From the NCBI GenBank assembly GCA_905221605.1, contig CAJNDS010000702.1, positions 157,501-221,500 on the forward strand: a stretch of 64,000 nt of DNA, read 5' to 3'. Shown one piece after another: positions 40,698-51,434 of this stretch (position 1 is its first letter; every line of letters starts with the position of its first letter). Origin of the DNA: Symbiodinium natans. Its lineage: Eukaryota > Sar > Dinophyceae > Suessiales > Symbiodiniaceae. The translations under genes and the position numbers were made by a program. The notes below the pieces were generated by a model that saw only the letters and a list, made by a program, of their open reading frames with translations, was not told the origin of the DNA and did not search any database.

Positions 40698-40947
40698 GTG
40701 GTGCTGATGAGGATGATGATGATGATGATGATGATGATGCTGGCGATGATGCTGACGATGATGGTGGTTTGATTATTGAGATTCATATTTCTACTCTTGG
40801 GATGCTGCTGCTGCTGAGGAGGAGGAGGAGGTTGTTGACGAGGACCATCACGACGGATCCTGTCAGGATCGTGGGGAGGAGGATGACGATGACGATGGGA
40901 ATGACGATGATGATGACGATGATGATGGACGATGACGTGATGATGAT
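40698..40947. repeat. (GAT)n / (GAC)n microsatellites
   Basis: Two tracts, 40698-40770 and 40861-40947, separated by GCTGCTGCTGAGGAGGAGG. Met/Asp- and Ser-rich frames are artefacts. Confidence 0.95.
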
Positions 40948-41633
40948 TTTACCCTTATTTCAATGCGACGATGTACCGCATACCTACCACGGTCCCACGA
41001 TTTGTTGGCACTTTCAAGATTGGCCACGTAGGCTAGACCGCTCACGTGAGAAACGTGCTGCAGCGGGGAGCTTGAATGAAACGCCTGTAATCTAGCGATT
41101 GTCGGCCCAGGCCACTCAGCAGACTCCAACCCTGTATGAGTCTGTAGTTAATCGCCCTGCCGCCTAGGAACACGCTGTTCCTCTTTACATACTTCCGGCA
41201 GATGCCTGGTCTTGAGGCATCGGGTCCCAACGTCCTCGGCTGGAGTTTCATTGTTGCAATCACGCGGCTGCCCAAACTTGCATCTTCTCAGCACATATCG
41301 TTGTGAGCCCTCACTCACACCCGCGAGTCCAGAATCCTAAGACCCTAAGAACCCTCAGCAGCCCTGAGAAATGGCGACCTCCCTTTTCCTCCTTTTCCCC
41401 TTTTCCAGCTCGCCTCGTTCCGCAACGTGCTTGGCACTCTCTTGGAGAAGCGTGGGGCTCGGCATTGAAAGGACATGGCTGTTGAGTCTATGCAGAGTGA
41501 CTTAAGGACGCAGCTGTCTTAGCAAGGCTCAAGGCGCCCCCTGACATGACCTGACATCACAGAACCCCACCTGAAGGCCGATGCGCTGGAAAGAGGCGTT
41601 GACGCTGTGGGAGGCCGGGACATGACTGTGGCT
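40948..41633. other. Unassigned sequence
   Basis: No supported gene or repeat. Confidence 0.35.
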
Positions 41634-41736
41634 TATTATTATTACTAAGATGATTACTGGTGCTACTATTGTTGTTATTACTGCTATTCCTATTCTTATT
41701 CTTGTTATTATGAGCATTAGCATTATGTGTTTTTTA
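41634..41736. repeat. Degenerate (ATT)n tract
   Basis: TTATTATTATTACTAAGATG and similar, imperfect. Confidence 0.8.
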
Positions 41737-42854
41737 GTGCTATCACAGAAGGGTTTTGAGAGGGCCACCATTAGGCGGCTGTGAGCACCATGCCTGTGCC
41801 AGAATCCCACACTCACTCTTCAATCCACCCAGTGAACTGCAGCTCTAAACTTAAAAAAAAGAACCCAAGCAGAAACCTCTATGGACTACGAAATTCGAAG
41901 AAGGCTAACCTCCTCTTAGGGCCGTGCCGGACAGCCATCCGGACCTCTAAAAAACCCTGTACAGGCCCTGCCCCTGCAGGGCATCCTCAAGTCTGGCCCC
42001 ATTCCTGTTGGCCCTTAAAGCCCTTGTAAGGACCGCACCATGCACCCGGAAAAAGTGCTAAAGTCCTCCACAAGTCGTAGCTTGTCTCATACTTGTCTCA
42101 TACCTGGGGCCCAAACAAAGGGGGAGAGATGTCCTAGAAGTGTGCCCGCCAGGAGATGACCGAGTCCGATGTCACCCCGGATGCCACCTGAACCTTGGCT
42201 GTGCTTTAAGGCCTATAGGGCCTATGCTTGGCCGTCCAACCTTTGTGGCTCCGCGTGTTCCAGGGAGCTTCAGGTTCCGAGTAGTACCACTGCTCCCTTG
42301 CCATCCGAGTGCACAGGCTGGGCGCAGATCATCAAGTGGCACGGCATCAGTGGTACTTGGGAGGAGGGGCTGTGCACCATGCGCACGTTGTTTTTGGCAT
42401 GGGCTCTGTCAATCTCAAACACGGTGAAGCACATGACCAGGGTCCTCGATTGCCCTCTGCAGAGTCCCCGCCATCGGCGGTGTTCTCAAACATGTCGTGA
42501 AGCACACACTGAACCTCCTCCGCCCGTCTTTGCTTTACCATCTAAAGCAAGTCCGAGGCCTTAGGCAACATAGGGTGGGCGCGAATCGAACTAAGGCCCC
42601 CCTCCCCGTCCCCGCGCTTCAGCTAGCTGTTGTCGCTCCGCCGCGGTCTCAAGTTTCGGTTTTGTCCTCAAATCGACGGAACGATGGTTCTTGGTCTGCT
42701 GCGACAGCCTCGACAGCACTTCACATACCTGCTGCGGGTTTCCGAGTGCGGATCATCAAAGATGTAGCTGCTTCGAGAGGGGATGCGGCCCATCAGCTTC
42801 AGGAATTGGGGGCTCTAAGACCGGTATCAGGGGCCTGCAGCATGCCAAAAGCCC
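41737..42854. other. Unassigned sequence
   Basis: Frames at 42140-42564 and 42497-42886 lack features. A GTTCGATTC match near 42583 on the minus strand was checked and is not a tRNA. Confidence 0.3.
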
Positions 42855-42945
42855 CTAAACCCGAAACCCTAAACCCTAAGCCCTAAACCCTAAACCCTAA
42901 ACCCTAAACCCTAAACCCTAAACCCTAAACCCTAAACCCTAAACA
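42855..42945. repeat. Telomere-type block (CCCTAAA)n
   Basis: Twelve C-strand heptamers. Left partner of the pair closing at 43073. Confidence 0.95.
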
Positions 42946-42984
42946 ACCCATCCGCCAACGCAAAAAGCTTAAACGTCCTCTTGC

Positions 42985-43072
42985 CTCTGCCTCATCGGAG
43001 CAAGGAGTCCCTGCGACTCCTCAAGCTGGCGGAGCAAGCCAACTTGGAACCCTGCCTCGGACCCTTCCTATT
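42985..43072 (+). CDS. PPR-like fragment inside an inverted heptamer pair
   Basis: SKESLRLLKLAEQANLEPCL fits helix B and turn (ALRLL.L.EQANLEPD). Confidence 0.3.
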
Positions 43073-43126
43073 TAGGGTTTAGGGTTTAGGGTTTAGGGTT
43101 TAGGGTTTAGGGTTTAGGGTTTAGGG
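43073..43126. repeat. Telomere-type block (TTTAGGG)n
   Basis: Eight perfect G-strand heptamers. Confidence 0.95.
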
Positions 43127-43275
43127 TAGGCCCTGGGAAGAAGATGTTTGTTAGACCAAATTCAGGAGGATCATCGCCAGGAGTCTTTTTTCAGAGGGCT
43201 TTTAGGGCCCATCCCTGCTTCGCGACATGGCATCGTCCCAGCTAGAGCATCCGAAGGCCTCGAGACTTGAGAAGT

Positions 43276-43379
43276 GGGTGGCTGTCAAAATTATAGTCCC
43301 TTTTTTGTGTTACCCTAAAGATTAGGTGCCGTAGTACAGGGATCCAAAAAAAGGGACCAAAATTTTTGACAACCACCCC
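43276..43379. mobile_element. Foldback element, family 3
   Basis: GGGTGGCTGTCAAAATTATA and GTCCCTTTTTT are mirrored by AAAAAAAGGGAC and CAAAATTTTTGACAACCACC, about 32-base arms around a 37-base centre. AAGT lies directly outside both ends (43272-43275 and 43380-43383), a possible 4-base target duplication. Confidence 0.7.
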
Positions 43380-43441
43380 AAGTGTTGCCAAGCTGCTCAG
43401 GAGTTCGGGTAGGCTTCCCAGGAGTCCTCAAAGCCCAGAAA

Positions 43442-43555
43442 TAGGGGGGTTTCCGAAAAATCAGGGACCCCGAATGTCCCCCCAAGTAGTACGCCTCCGC
43501 TGATGATAGTAGGGACCCCAAGAAGGTACCCCCGCTTATTTCGGAAACCCCCCAG
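43442..43555. mobile_element. MITE-like element, family 1, copy C
   Basis: About 113 bases. Ends AGGGGGGTTTCCGAAAAA and TTATTTCGGAAACCCCCCA are inverted repeats. Core TGATAGTAGGGACCCCAAGA and AGGTACCCCC. A PPR-like piece starts immediately to its right. Confidence 0.8.
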
Positions 43556-43700
43556 ATCCTAGGACCGGCCTGAGTTGCCCTTCAACGGCGCCCTGTTCGC
43601 CATGGGCCGAGCGCGGCAGTGGCAGGTGGATTCCCAGCTGTTTGGGGGGTGCGGGGCCCGCCCACCTAAAGGGTTTCGGAGGTTGAATTGTGGTTGCGGA
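43556..43700 (+). CDS. PPR-motif exon-like fragment
   Basis: PELPFNGALFAMGRARQWQV follows the family 1 element. PFNGALFAMGRARQWQ matches SYNAAISACGRARQWQ. The frame continues through the GT repeat, so the exon end must be earlier. Confidence 0.45.
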
Positions 43701-43705
43701 CTTCT

Positions 43706-43728
43706 GGTGTGTGTGTGTGTGTGTGTGC
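43706..43728. repeat. (GT)n microsatellite
   Basis: Eleven GT units. Confidence 0.9.
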
Positions 43729-44545
43729 TGGTTGCGAGCAAGGGCGTCTCCGAGCATTCAGGTCTGGTTGCACATTAGATGATTAGCAAAGGGCATGCAA
43801 GCCCCAAATGGCGTGGCCATGCAGTTTGCAAAGTTGCGCCCCGCACCCGTTGCGTTGAGATGGGCGGTCATGAATGAGGCAGTTGATATGTGAAAGCTGA
43901 AAACATGCGATTGTTTTTTTCCGGCAGTAGGGCGGCAAACAAAAAGCATAGCTCAGCCATGGTTACTTGCAGGCTCTGGCAGTATCCCATATCCAATTCA
44001 AATCGGCTAACTTCACTACTGAGCTAGCAGATGCCACCGGGATGTACACCCGCCTGGAAGTCGCTTTGCCACAGGCCTCCTTGCACATCCATGCCCGGAT
44101 GAAGTCCCAGGTTACCGGGGGGATGGCGTGGTGCTAACTTCTGCGCGAAGGGAACCTGACACTATGCCAAGCACTCTATGCATCCAGCTTGTAGCTTACA
44201 GGATGTTCCGCTCGTTCAGCTTGGAGCATAGCTTGGCAAGCCTATCGGCGAACACCTCAATGTTTTGTTGCAGAGACTGAACAGAATTGAGAGAGGTGTT
44301 TGGAGAGGAGAGAAGCTCTAAAGAGGGGCTTTCAAAAGCTCTCCGTTGCTGCACATGATGATTTTGCCTCCCGGACATGCAGAGACGTACACCTCCGAAG
44401 CTTTGTGGAGAGGAGCTGGAGATAGCGCAGCATGGCTACCGTGATGTCGTCATGACGTGCGCGACCGGCGCCACCTGGATGCGTATGTGATGCACTCCCC
44501 TCGCACAAGAAGTGACACGAGTCGGATTTGGGGTCGCTGTTCTAA
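43729..44545. other. Unassigned sequence
   Basis: No supported gene. Confidence 0.35.
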
Positions 44546-44670
44546 GCCCTAAGCCCGAAACCCTATACCCGAAGCCTAAACCCTAAATCCTCATTCCGAA
44601 ACCGGGAACCCGAAACCCGAAACCCGAAACTCGAAACCCGAAACCCGAAACCCGAAACCCTAACCCTAAA
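44546..44670. repeat. Variant telomere-type block (CCCGAAA)n
   Basis: A few CCCTAAA units, then nine CCCGAAA units; the only block dominated by this variant. Confidence 0.9.
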
Positions 44671-44772
44671 CCAAACCATAGCCTGGCTACACCAAGACTT
44701 TGAAGCCAGATCCTTATAAGTGACCTTAGGGGTAATGTAGGGCTACTTGGGTATATAGGGACTATATAAGGT

Positions 44773-44817
44773 ATATATATATATATGTCTGTATATATAT
44801 ATATATATATATAAATA
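44773..44817. repeat. (TA)n microsatellite
   Basis: Two TA runs around ATGTCTG. Confidence 0.9.
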
Positions 44818-44975
44818 TGGACACACCCCCCCCCCATGACCCACCCAGATCTGTTTCCCTCGTAAATACCGTTAAAAACCCGCTCGTGCCCTATGCCATT
44901 TTTTGCTACTCTCAGTGGCTGTCTCTCGACAAAACAGACCCCACACGGCCCACAAGACTGGACGCCGAGACGCGC

Positions 44976-46232
44976 GAGACCAAAAAACCAAAAAAAACAT
45001 CTTTTTTAGAGAATGGGGAGGGGATGTTGAAAAAGATGGTTTTTTTGGTTTTGCCTCGTAAAAAGATGGTTTTTCCATAGAAAACCAACTTTTCCCACGT
45101 AAAAAGATGGTTTTGGTCTGGACTGCCTCAGGAAAACCATCTTTTTGCGAGGTAAAAGTTGGTTTTTGGCTCCAAAACCATCTTTTACGAGGCAAAACAA
45201 AAAAACAAAAAAACCATCTTTTTTAGAGAATGGGGAGGGGATGTTGAAAAAGATGGTTTTTTTGGTTTTGCCTCGTAAAAAGATGGTTTTTCACAGGAAA
45301 ACCAACTTTTCCCACGTGAAAAGATGGTTTTGGTCTGGACTGCCTCAGGAAAACCATCTTTTTGCGAGGTAAAAGTTGGTTTTTGGCTCCAAAACCATCT
45401 TTTACGAGGCAAAACCAAAAAACCAAAAAAACAATCTTTTTTAGAGAATGGGGAGGGGATTTTGAAAAAGATTGTTTTTTTGGTTTTGCCTCGTAAAAAG
45501 ATGGTTTTCCATAGCAAAACCAACTTTTCCCACGTAAAAAGATGGTTTTGGTCTGGTCTGCCTCAGGAAGACCATCTTTTAACGAGGGAAAAGTTGGTTT
45601 TTGGCTCCAAAACCATCTTTTTACGAGGCAAAAGTTGGTTTTTGTGTCCAAAACCATCTTTTTACGTGGGAAAAGTTGGTTTTGCTATGGAAAACCATCT
45701 TTTTACGAGGCAAAACCAAAAAAAACAATCTTTTTCAAAATCCCTTCCCCATTCTCTAAAAAAGATTGTTTTTTTGGTTTTTTGGTTTTGCCTCGTAAAA
45801 GATGGTTTTGGAGCCCAAAACCAATTTTACATCGCAAAAAGATGGTTTTCCTGAGGCAGTCCAGACCAAAACCATCTTTTTACATGGGAAAAGTTGGTTT
45901 TGCTATGGAAAACCATCTTTTTACGAGGCAAAACCAAAAAAACCATCTTTTCAACATCCCCTCCCCATTCTCTAAAAAAGATGGTTTTTTTGGTTTTTTG
46001 GTTTTGCCTCGTAAAAGATGGTTTTGGAGCCCAAAACCAACTTTTACCTCGCAAAAAGATGGTTTTCCTGAGGCAGTCCAGACCAAAACCATCTTTTTGC
46101 GTGGGAAAAGTTGGTTTTCCTATGAAAAACCATCTTTTTACGAGGCAAAACCAAAAAAAACATCTTTTTCAAAATCCCTTCCCCATTCTCTAAAAAAGAT
46201 GTTTTTTTTTGTTTTTTGGTTTTGCCTCGTAC
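44976..46232. repeat. 1.26-kb palindrome: three direct plus three inverted 217-base units
   Basis: The marker AGAGAATGGGGAGGGGAT occurs at about 45008, 45225 and 45443 (spacing 217 and 218). Its complement ends at about 45757, 45973 and 46191 (spacing 216 and 218). The arms at 45489-45551 and 45648-45710 are exact reverse complements over 63 bases around a 96-base centre (45552-45647). Each unit is itself built from AAAAGATGGTTTT and its complement AAAACCATCTTTT, so smaller hairpins are nested. Outer edges: GAGACCAAAAAACC on the left, GGTTTTGCCTCGTACC on the right. All frames on both strands are nearly stop-free, giving overlapping Lys/Phe/Trp-rich frames of up to 267 codons (FLRGKSWFCYGKPSFYEAKP); these are most likely repeat artefacts. 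Confidence 0.95.
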
Positions 46233-46239
46233 CTCTCTC

Positions 46240-47740
46240 GGGCCAGAACCGTTCAGCTCTACATGTAGCTATGCTTGGAGGCTCGTTGGTTTTGGTCAGT
46301 CTTATATTAATCTCAGCAATAGCATTCCTATTCCTATTAATGTAAAAGGGTTCCTAACCATCTTTATAGGACTTCTTTTCATTGTATTTATATTCTTATG
46401 AACTTTCAGAGGGTTCTTATTCAACATCAGAGGATTCCTAATACTTTTCAATAGGGTTCTTATGCATTTCAACAAGGTTCTTAATCATTTTCAAGTGGCT
46501 CTTTTAATTCCAACAGGGTTCCTCTGAAATTAAAAATCCTTTTAAGATGCATATTGGTGCCTATTCATTTTAGTGAGTCTCCAAGTAATTTTAATGGTAT
46601 TCTTAGAAAATTGAATAGCATTCCTCGCCCTATTAATTCTAATAGGAATCACATTAAGTCTAACAGGAAGCCAAGAAATTTTGAAAAGGAACCACATTGA
46701 ATTTTGTAGGATTCCTATTGGTTCCTATTATTTTTAGTAGGATTCCTCTTCATTTTAAAAGGATTCCTATCAATTGGTAATAGGGTTCTTAAAAATTTTA
46801 CTGGGGGTCCTAATAAACTCCGATTAATGTCAAAGGGTTCCTGACCATCTTAATGGGACTCCTCTACCATTTCAGAATATGCTTACGAGTTTTCATAGGG
46901 TTCTTACTCAATGTAGAAGGATTCCTAATACGTTTTTGTAAACAGGGTTCTTATGAATTTCAACAAGGTTCTCAATCATGTTAAAGTGGCTTCTCTTAGT
47001 TTCAATAGGGGTCCATCTGAAAATGAAAAGGGCTCATACTTCTTTTTAGGATTCCTATTTGTTCCTATTCATGTTTGTGACTTGCAAAGTAATTGGAATG
47101 GTTTTTTTCGGGAGATTTGAATAGCATTCCTGTCCAATTAATTCTAATAGGAATCACATGAATTCTAACAGGAAGCCTAGAAATCCGAACCACATTTATT
47201 TTTATAGGATTCCTATTGGTTCCTATTAATTTAGTAGGATTTCTCTTCATTTTCAAAGGATTCCAATAGGGTTCTTATGATTTTTAGTGGTGTTGCTTAT
47301 AAGTTCTAATTGATGGTAGGACCCTCTTCATTTAAAAGATTCCTCTTAATTTGTAAAAGGGTTCTTATGAATTTTAGTGGGATTCCTCATAAATTGAATA
47401 GGATTCTAATTCATCATAACAAGATTAAGAGAAATATTAATAGGATTCCTATTTAGATTTAATGGAATTCCCACATTCCCGTGAATTCAAAAAGGGTCCC
47501 TTTTCATTTTCACAGGCTCTATTCTTCATGGGGGCCCTATTATTTTTCTACATTTTAATAGCATTCCCATGACGTTTGATAGGGAGTTCCTCTGACTCAA
47601 ATATGATTCCAAGTCATTATTCCTATTGATTCAATAAAGAGTCTTATTAATCTTAATAGGGTTCGTATGAATTTCATAGGGTTTTCGTTCAATTAAGAGG
47701 GTTCTTATTAAATTCATAGCTATGACTAAGTATGGATTTC
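46240..47740. repeat. AT-rich higher-order repeat
   Basis: Degenerate monomers of roughly 20-27 bases (AATTTTAATAGGATTCCTAT). Above this lies a duplication of about 490-505 bases: AAGGGTTCCTAACCATCTTT (46346) recurs as AAGGGTTCCTGACCATCTTA (46833), and GAATAGCATTCCTCGCCCTA (46613) recurs as GAATAGCATTCCTGTCCAAT (47119). No coding sequence. It directly follows the palindrome. Confidence 0.85.
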
Positions 47741-47769
47741 TTACTCCGACACGGCCTCACGGTGGGTCG

Positions 47770-47810
47770 TGGGGGGGGGTGTGAGCTAATATATATACAC
47801 ATATGTAGAC
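47770..47810. repeat. Poly-G and TATATACACATA run
   Basis: Ten G, then a short TA/CA tract. Confidence 0.8.
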
Positions 47811-47974
47811 ACACCGGCTAACTCTCTTTTTTCCCCTTGACACACTTGACACATACCTCCACTGTTGCTGGTCGCAGACGGTCGCCAGCACGCAAGCAGA
47901 TGAAGCAGTCCTTGACAAGTCTGTCAGGGACTTTGCCGGACAGCTTCGCGCTTCGTAGTGCAGCTGCCGAGATA

Positions 47975-48036
47975 CCCTAAACCCTAAACCCTAAACCCTC
48001 AACCCTAAACCCTACATCCTAACCCTAAACCCTAAA
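47975..48036. repeat. Telomere-type block (CCCTAAA)n
   Basis: Eight C-strand units with CCCTCAA and CCCTACA variants. Confidence 0.9.
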
Positions 48037-48190
48037 GAAGCAGTGCCTCGACTCTCGAGTCTCCGCCGAGGATCGGTGGCAGCTGGCCATCAGGTTCCTT
48101 TCGGAGATGGTCGAAGAGGACCGCAACCATTGCGTTGGAAACTACGCTTGTAGTTCTACTCTACACGTGTACTGTTTCAAAGTTCATTGT
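48037..48190 (+). CDS. PPR-motif exon-like fragment
   Basis: SAEDRWQLAIRFLSEMVEED and then RNHCVGNYACS. RWQLAIRFLSEMVEE is a consensus helix B. It begins right after the CCCTAAA block. Confidence 0.45.
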
Positions 48191-48839
48191 GCTTTCATTG
48201 TGTCAGGATAGAGTCTGTGTCGTTCACTAGGGACAAACGAATATGTATTCTTGTTGGTCCAGCTAGGGGATCTCGACAAGTCAAGCTTTGCATGGGTCCA
48301 AGTTCAGCCAACGAATCCAAATGCCTTGCACGCAGATAGAAGAGAAACACAACATCCACCAGTCGGCAAAATCTTCCCAGTCTATGCAACTTAATTGTAG
48401 TTCGCCTTGCTTGATCGTTTAGATGTCAACACCTTCAGTACACCAAGTGGACGTGGCAGCCTTTGTGGCTGAAACAAAGATATCAGTGAACCTAAGCATT
48501 CAACTGACGATTGCATAAAGTAAAAAATATGGAGGTTATTGATTGAAGATGAGTTGGTCCGTTCATTTATCCACTCTGTGGAGGTAAGCAAACGTCGGCT
48601 GGCCCACGTGCGTGCGTGTCGCCGTAGCTGTCCTTCATCTCTCTCTTGTACACATCTGAAGCACTCCACCATTTCTGGAGCGTTTTGGGGATGCTGGCAT
48701 CGCACAAACCGCAACCCTAGAGTCCTAAAAATCCTAAGCGCTTGTACACCCAAACCTAGAACGATGATAATCTGAAGCTCTACGCCTTCAACCCCAAACC
48801 TACCCTAAGCCGAAGGCGGTGGGGGGGAGGGGGGAGTCC
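48191..48839. other. Unassigned sequence
   Basis: Frames on both strands without features. Confidence 0.35.
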
Positions 48840-48924
48840 CTCAACCCTAAACCCTAAACCCTAAACCCTAAACCCTAAACCCTAAACCCTACACCCTAAA
48901 CCCTAAGCCCTAAGCCCTAAACCC
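48840..48924. repeat. Telomere-type block (CCCTAAA)n
   Basis: Twelve C-strand units. Left partner of the pair closing at 49043. Confidence 0.95.
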
Positions 48925-48969
48925 TCTGGGTGCGCCATAAGTTGCGAGTTGCGGGTTTCTGTGCGCATA

Positions 48970-49042
48970 GAACTCTGCTCGGCCAGGATCTGGATCCCGA
49001 TCGATCCTTCAGCTCCCTTGTGCGAGAGATCGCCAGGGTCTG
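48970..49042 (+). CDS. PPR-like fragment inside an inverted heptamer pair (weak)
   Basis: TLLGQDLDPDRSFSSLVREI resembles the end of helix B, turn and next helix A (LL...LDPD.ISFSSLI). Confidence 0.25.
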
Positions 49043-49113
49043 AGGGTTTAAGGTTTAGGGTTTAGGGTCTGAGGGTTTAGGGTTTAGGGTTTAGGGTTTA
49101 GGGATTAGGGTTT
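49043..49113. repeat. Telomere-type block (TTTAGGG)n
   Basis: Ten G-strand units with TCTGAGGG interruptions. Confidence 0.9.
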
Positions 49114-49536
49114 AAACTCTTCCTTCTCTTCTTCCAGTGTAGCGAACACCCGGGTTTCGAAGGTTGTCAAGTACCGAAAGCACAGGGCTGGGCTGTTGGG
49201 GTGCCTTCCTCAGTGTGCCCACTTGAAGTTTTTGGAGCACCTCCCAGTGAAACGTGAACATGGACCTGGACATGGCTTGGGGTCAGGATGATCACGGGAT
49301 GTTTGGGGGATCTGTGTCGGGTTCTCTGCCGGAAGCCTGAGGGAACAGGCCTAACCAGGCAATCAACTTTGCAGGGTGAATCCATATCACCTGCGCGCCC
49401 GTCCTGAGCCTAGTCTCGAGCAGCAACATTATCACGACGACAGGCACAAGCCGAGAGATCCGAACCCTTCATCCATCCCAACGCCATGAGAGCAGCAATC
49501 TTCGAGCCGGTCGCATCCTTGTACTCCTAATTTTTA
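49114..49536. other. Unassigned sequence
   Basis: No supported gene. Confidence 0.35.
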
Positions 49537-49572
49537 AACCCCAAGCCCTAAACTCTAAAGCCCTAAACCCTA
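49537..49572. repeat. Telomere-type block (CCCTAAA)n, short
   Basis: Five degenerate C-strand units. Encloses, with the next block, 210 bases in which I see no clear PPR motif. Confidence 0.8.
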
Positions 49573-49782
49573 CCTTCCTCCACGCCGTTACGTGAGCTCT
49601 GCGCGCTCAGATCCTGCGCCAGCTGAAGAGGCGGCATGGGCCCGGCCTGGGGGAATTGACCTTTTGCCCCGGGATGCTAGGTCTTGGAGCCGGTAGCCGG
49701 TCGAGCGTCTGATTTCAGGGGAGCCTCTCAAGTCTGATTGTTGCATGCTTCAGTCCTACATTGAGTTCATGGCTTCGGTATT

Positions 49783-49836
49783 CAGGGGTTCAGGGTTTAG
49801 GGTTTAGGGTTCAGGGTTCAGGGTTTAGGGTTTAGG
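49783..49836. repeat. Telomere-type block (TTTAGGG)n
   Basis: Seven G-strand units, three as TTCAGGG. Confidence 0.9.
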
Positions 49837-49959
49837 CCCTGCATCCTGCCAGGCAGGCGGAAGCGCCCCAGGAGCCGGACAGCGAAACGAAAAAGTCTGC
49901 CGAGCAACGCGGGGTGCAGAGCTGGGTGCACCGGAGACTTAGCGCATTTACAGTAAAAT

Positions 49960-50045
49960 GATACTAATCATCGAAATATCAATAATAATACCTATACAGT
50001 AACATACTAATACGAATAATAATGACAAGAACAATAAGAACAATG
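49960..50045. repeat. AT-rich AATAAT tract
   Basis: Imperfect trinucleotide run, flanked by unique sequence on both sides. Confidence 0.75.
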
Positions 50046-50537
50046 ACGAAGCGTCCCTGAGTCGACGGTGCTAGGTGTGTTGAACTGCAAAATTCCGACT
50101 GCCCAGCTGCTGGCCCTTGCTACGTCTCCGTCTGCTCGTCGTCAAGCATGTAAGAAAGGCATTGAGAGACCACCCTTTGTTTGTGAACTCACTAGTTACT
50201 TGTTTCGGAAAGTTTCTGGACACCGTGAGCGAAAAGTCTGATGCCAACATAGCAATATGTGAAAGTATGTTTGAGAACAGACGTTGAGATGTTCGATAAA
50301 TCAGTTGCCTGGTCGCAAAAGCCATTCGCCACTAGCACTTCTTCTGTATGCTGAACGCATGTTCTGTATGCTCAGCCATTGACAACTGGCAGTGTTTTGT
50401 TCAGCCAAGTGCGGACAACTGGCAGTATTCTGTTTGATCGACCACGACCAACCGACGACATTGTGTTTTGCCACTCAGTCAGCCACGGACAGCTGGAATG
50501 ATCTGATTCCCAACTTGTAAAGCAATGAGACTTGGAA
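50046..50537. other. Unassigned sequence
   Basis: GACAACTGGCAGT recurs at about 50382 and 50414. No supported gene. Confidence 0.35.
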
Positions 50538-50798
50538 ACCCGAAATCCTAAACCCTAAACCCCTAAACCCCTACACCCCTAAACCCCTAAACCCCTAAAC
50601 CCCTAAACCCCTAAACCCCTAAACCCCTAAACCCCTAAACCCCTAACCCCCTAACCCCCTAAACCCCTAAACCCCTAAACCCCTAAACCCCTAAACCCCT
50701 AAACCCCTAAACCCCTAAACCCCTAAACCCCTAAACCCTAAGCCCTAAACCCCTAAACCCTAAACCCTAAGCCCTAAACCCCTAAACCCTAAACCCAC
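50538..50798. repeat. Variant telomere-type block (CCCCTAAA)n
   Basis: About 30 copies of an eight-base variant, CCCCTAAA, almost uniform, returning to CCCTAAA at the right end. Confidence 0.95.
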
Positions 50799-51215
50799 AG
50801 CTGAGCGCAAATTCTTCTGGACATCCCCTGTTCTGTGTTCGGGCGTTTTCTCGCAGGGTTTCGGTGACCTTGCCTGGTCTCAACAAGCCGGGCGGCCCAG
50901 TCGGCCTGGATGTTGGGGGACTCAGAACCTTCCACTTAGGGACTGGGTAGGCAACCTTTAACTTTTTTGGGTCATATAGAGAATCCTACAATACATATAA
51001 CAGGTTCACCTCTTCTGGGCTAGGGTACTCAGCCCCTAGCTGTCAATCTTTTTTTTTTCAGAACCATGTCAGCCCTACAGCCCCCAAGCCTGACAATGCT
51101 TAAAACTTATAAGTCCTTAAGCTTCCGGCTTGCTTGGTGCCAAGGCGCCGCCACCACTGCCACCACCAGCCACCTCCCCCCCTGCTTCCAGGCCACTTTT
51201 TGCGGGGGGCCGCCC
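50799..51215. other. Unassigned sequence
   Basis: No supported gene. Confidence 0.35.
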
Positions 51216-51321
51216 AAACCCCAAAACCCAAAACCCAAAACCCCAAACCCCAAACCCCAAACCCCAAACCCCAAACCCCAAACCCCAAACCCCAAACCCT
51301 AAACCCTAAACCCTAAACCCT
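51216..51321. repeat. Variant telomere-type block (CCCCAAA)n
   Basis: Eleven CCCCAAA units, ending in three CCCTAAA. The Pro/Lys/Asn- and Gly/Phe/Trp-rich frames are artefacts. Confidence 0.95.
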
Positions 51322-51434
51322 TTGGTAAGTCTAGGCGGCGCTGTAGTCCGTCCGCGGCGTCTACGGTTCATGCTATTGGCTGATAGATGTTGAGCTCCGA
51401 CTTCGAAAGGAGCTGCACAAGACCCTGAAGGAAC

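Noticed and set aside
42570-42600. tRNA gene (GTTCGATTC box on the minus strand)
   Set aside because: The flanking five-base stems do not pair and no cloverleaf can be drawn.
51100-51316. Gly-Phe-Trp or Pro-Lys repeat protein
   Set aside because: They are readings of the CCCCAAA variant block.
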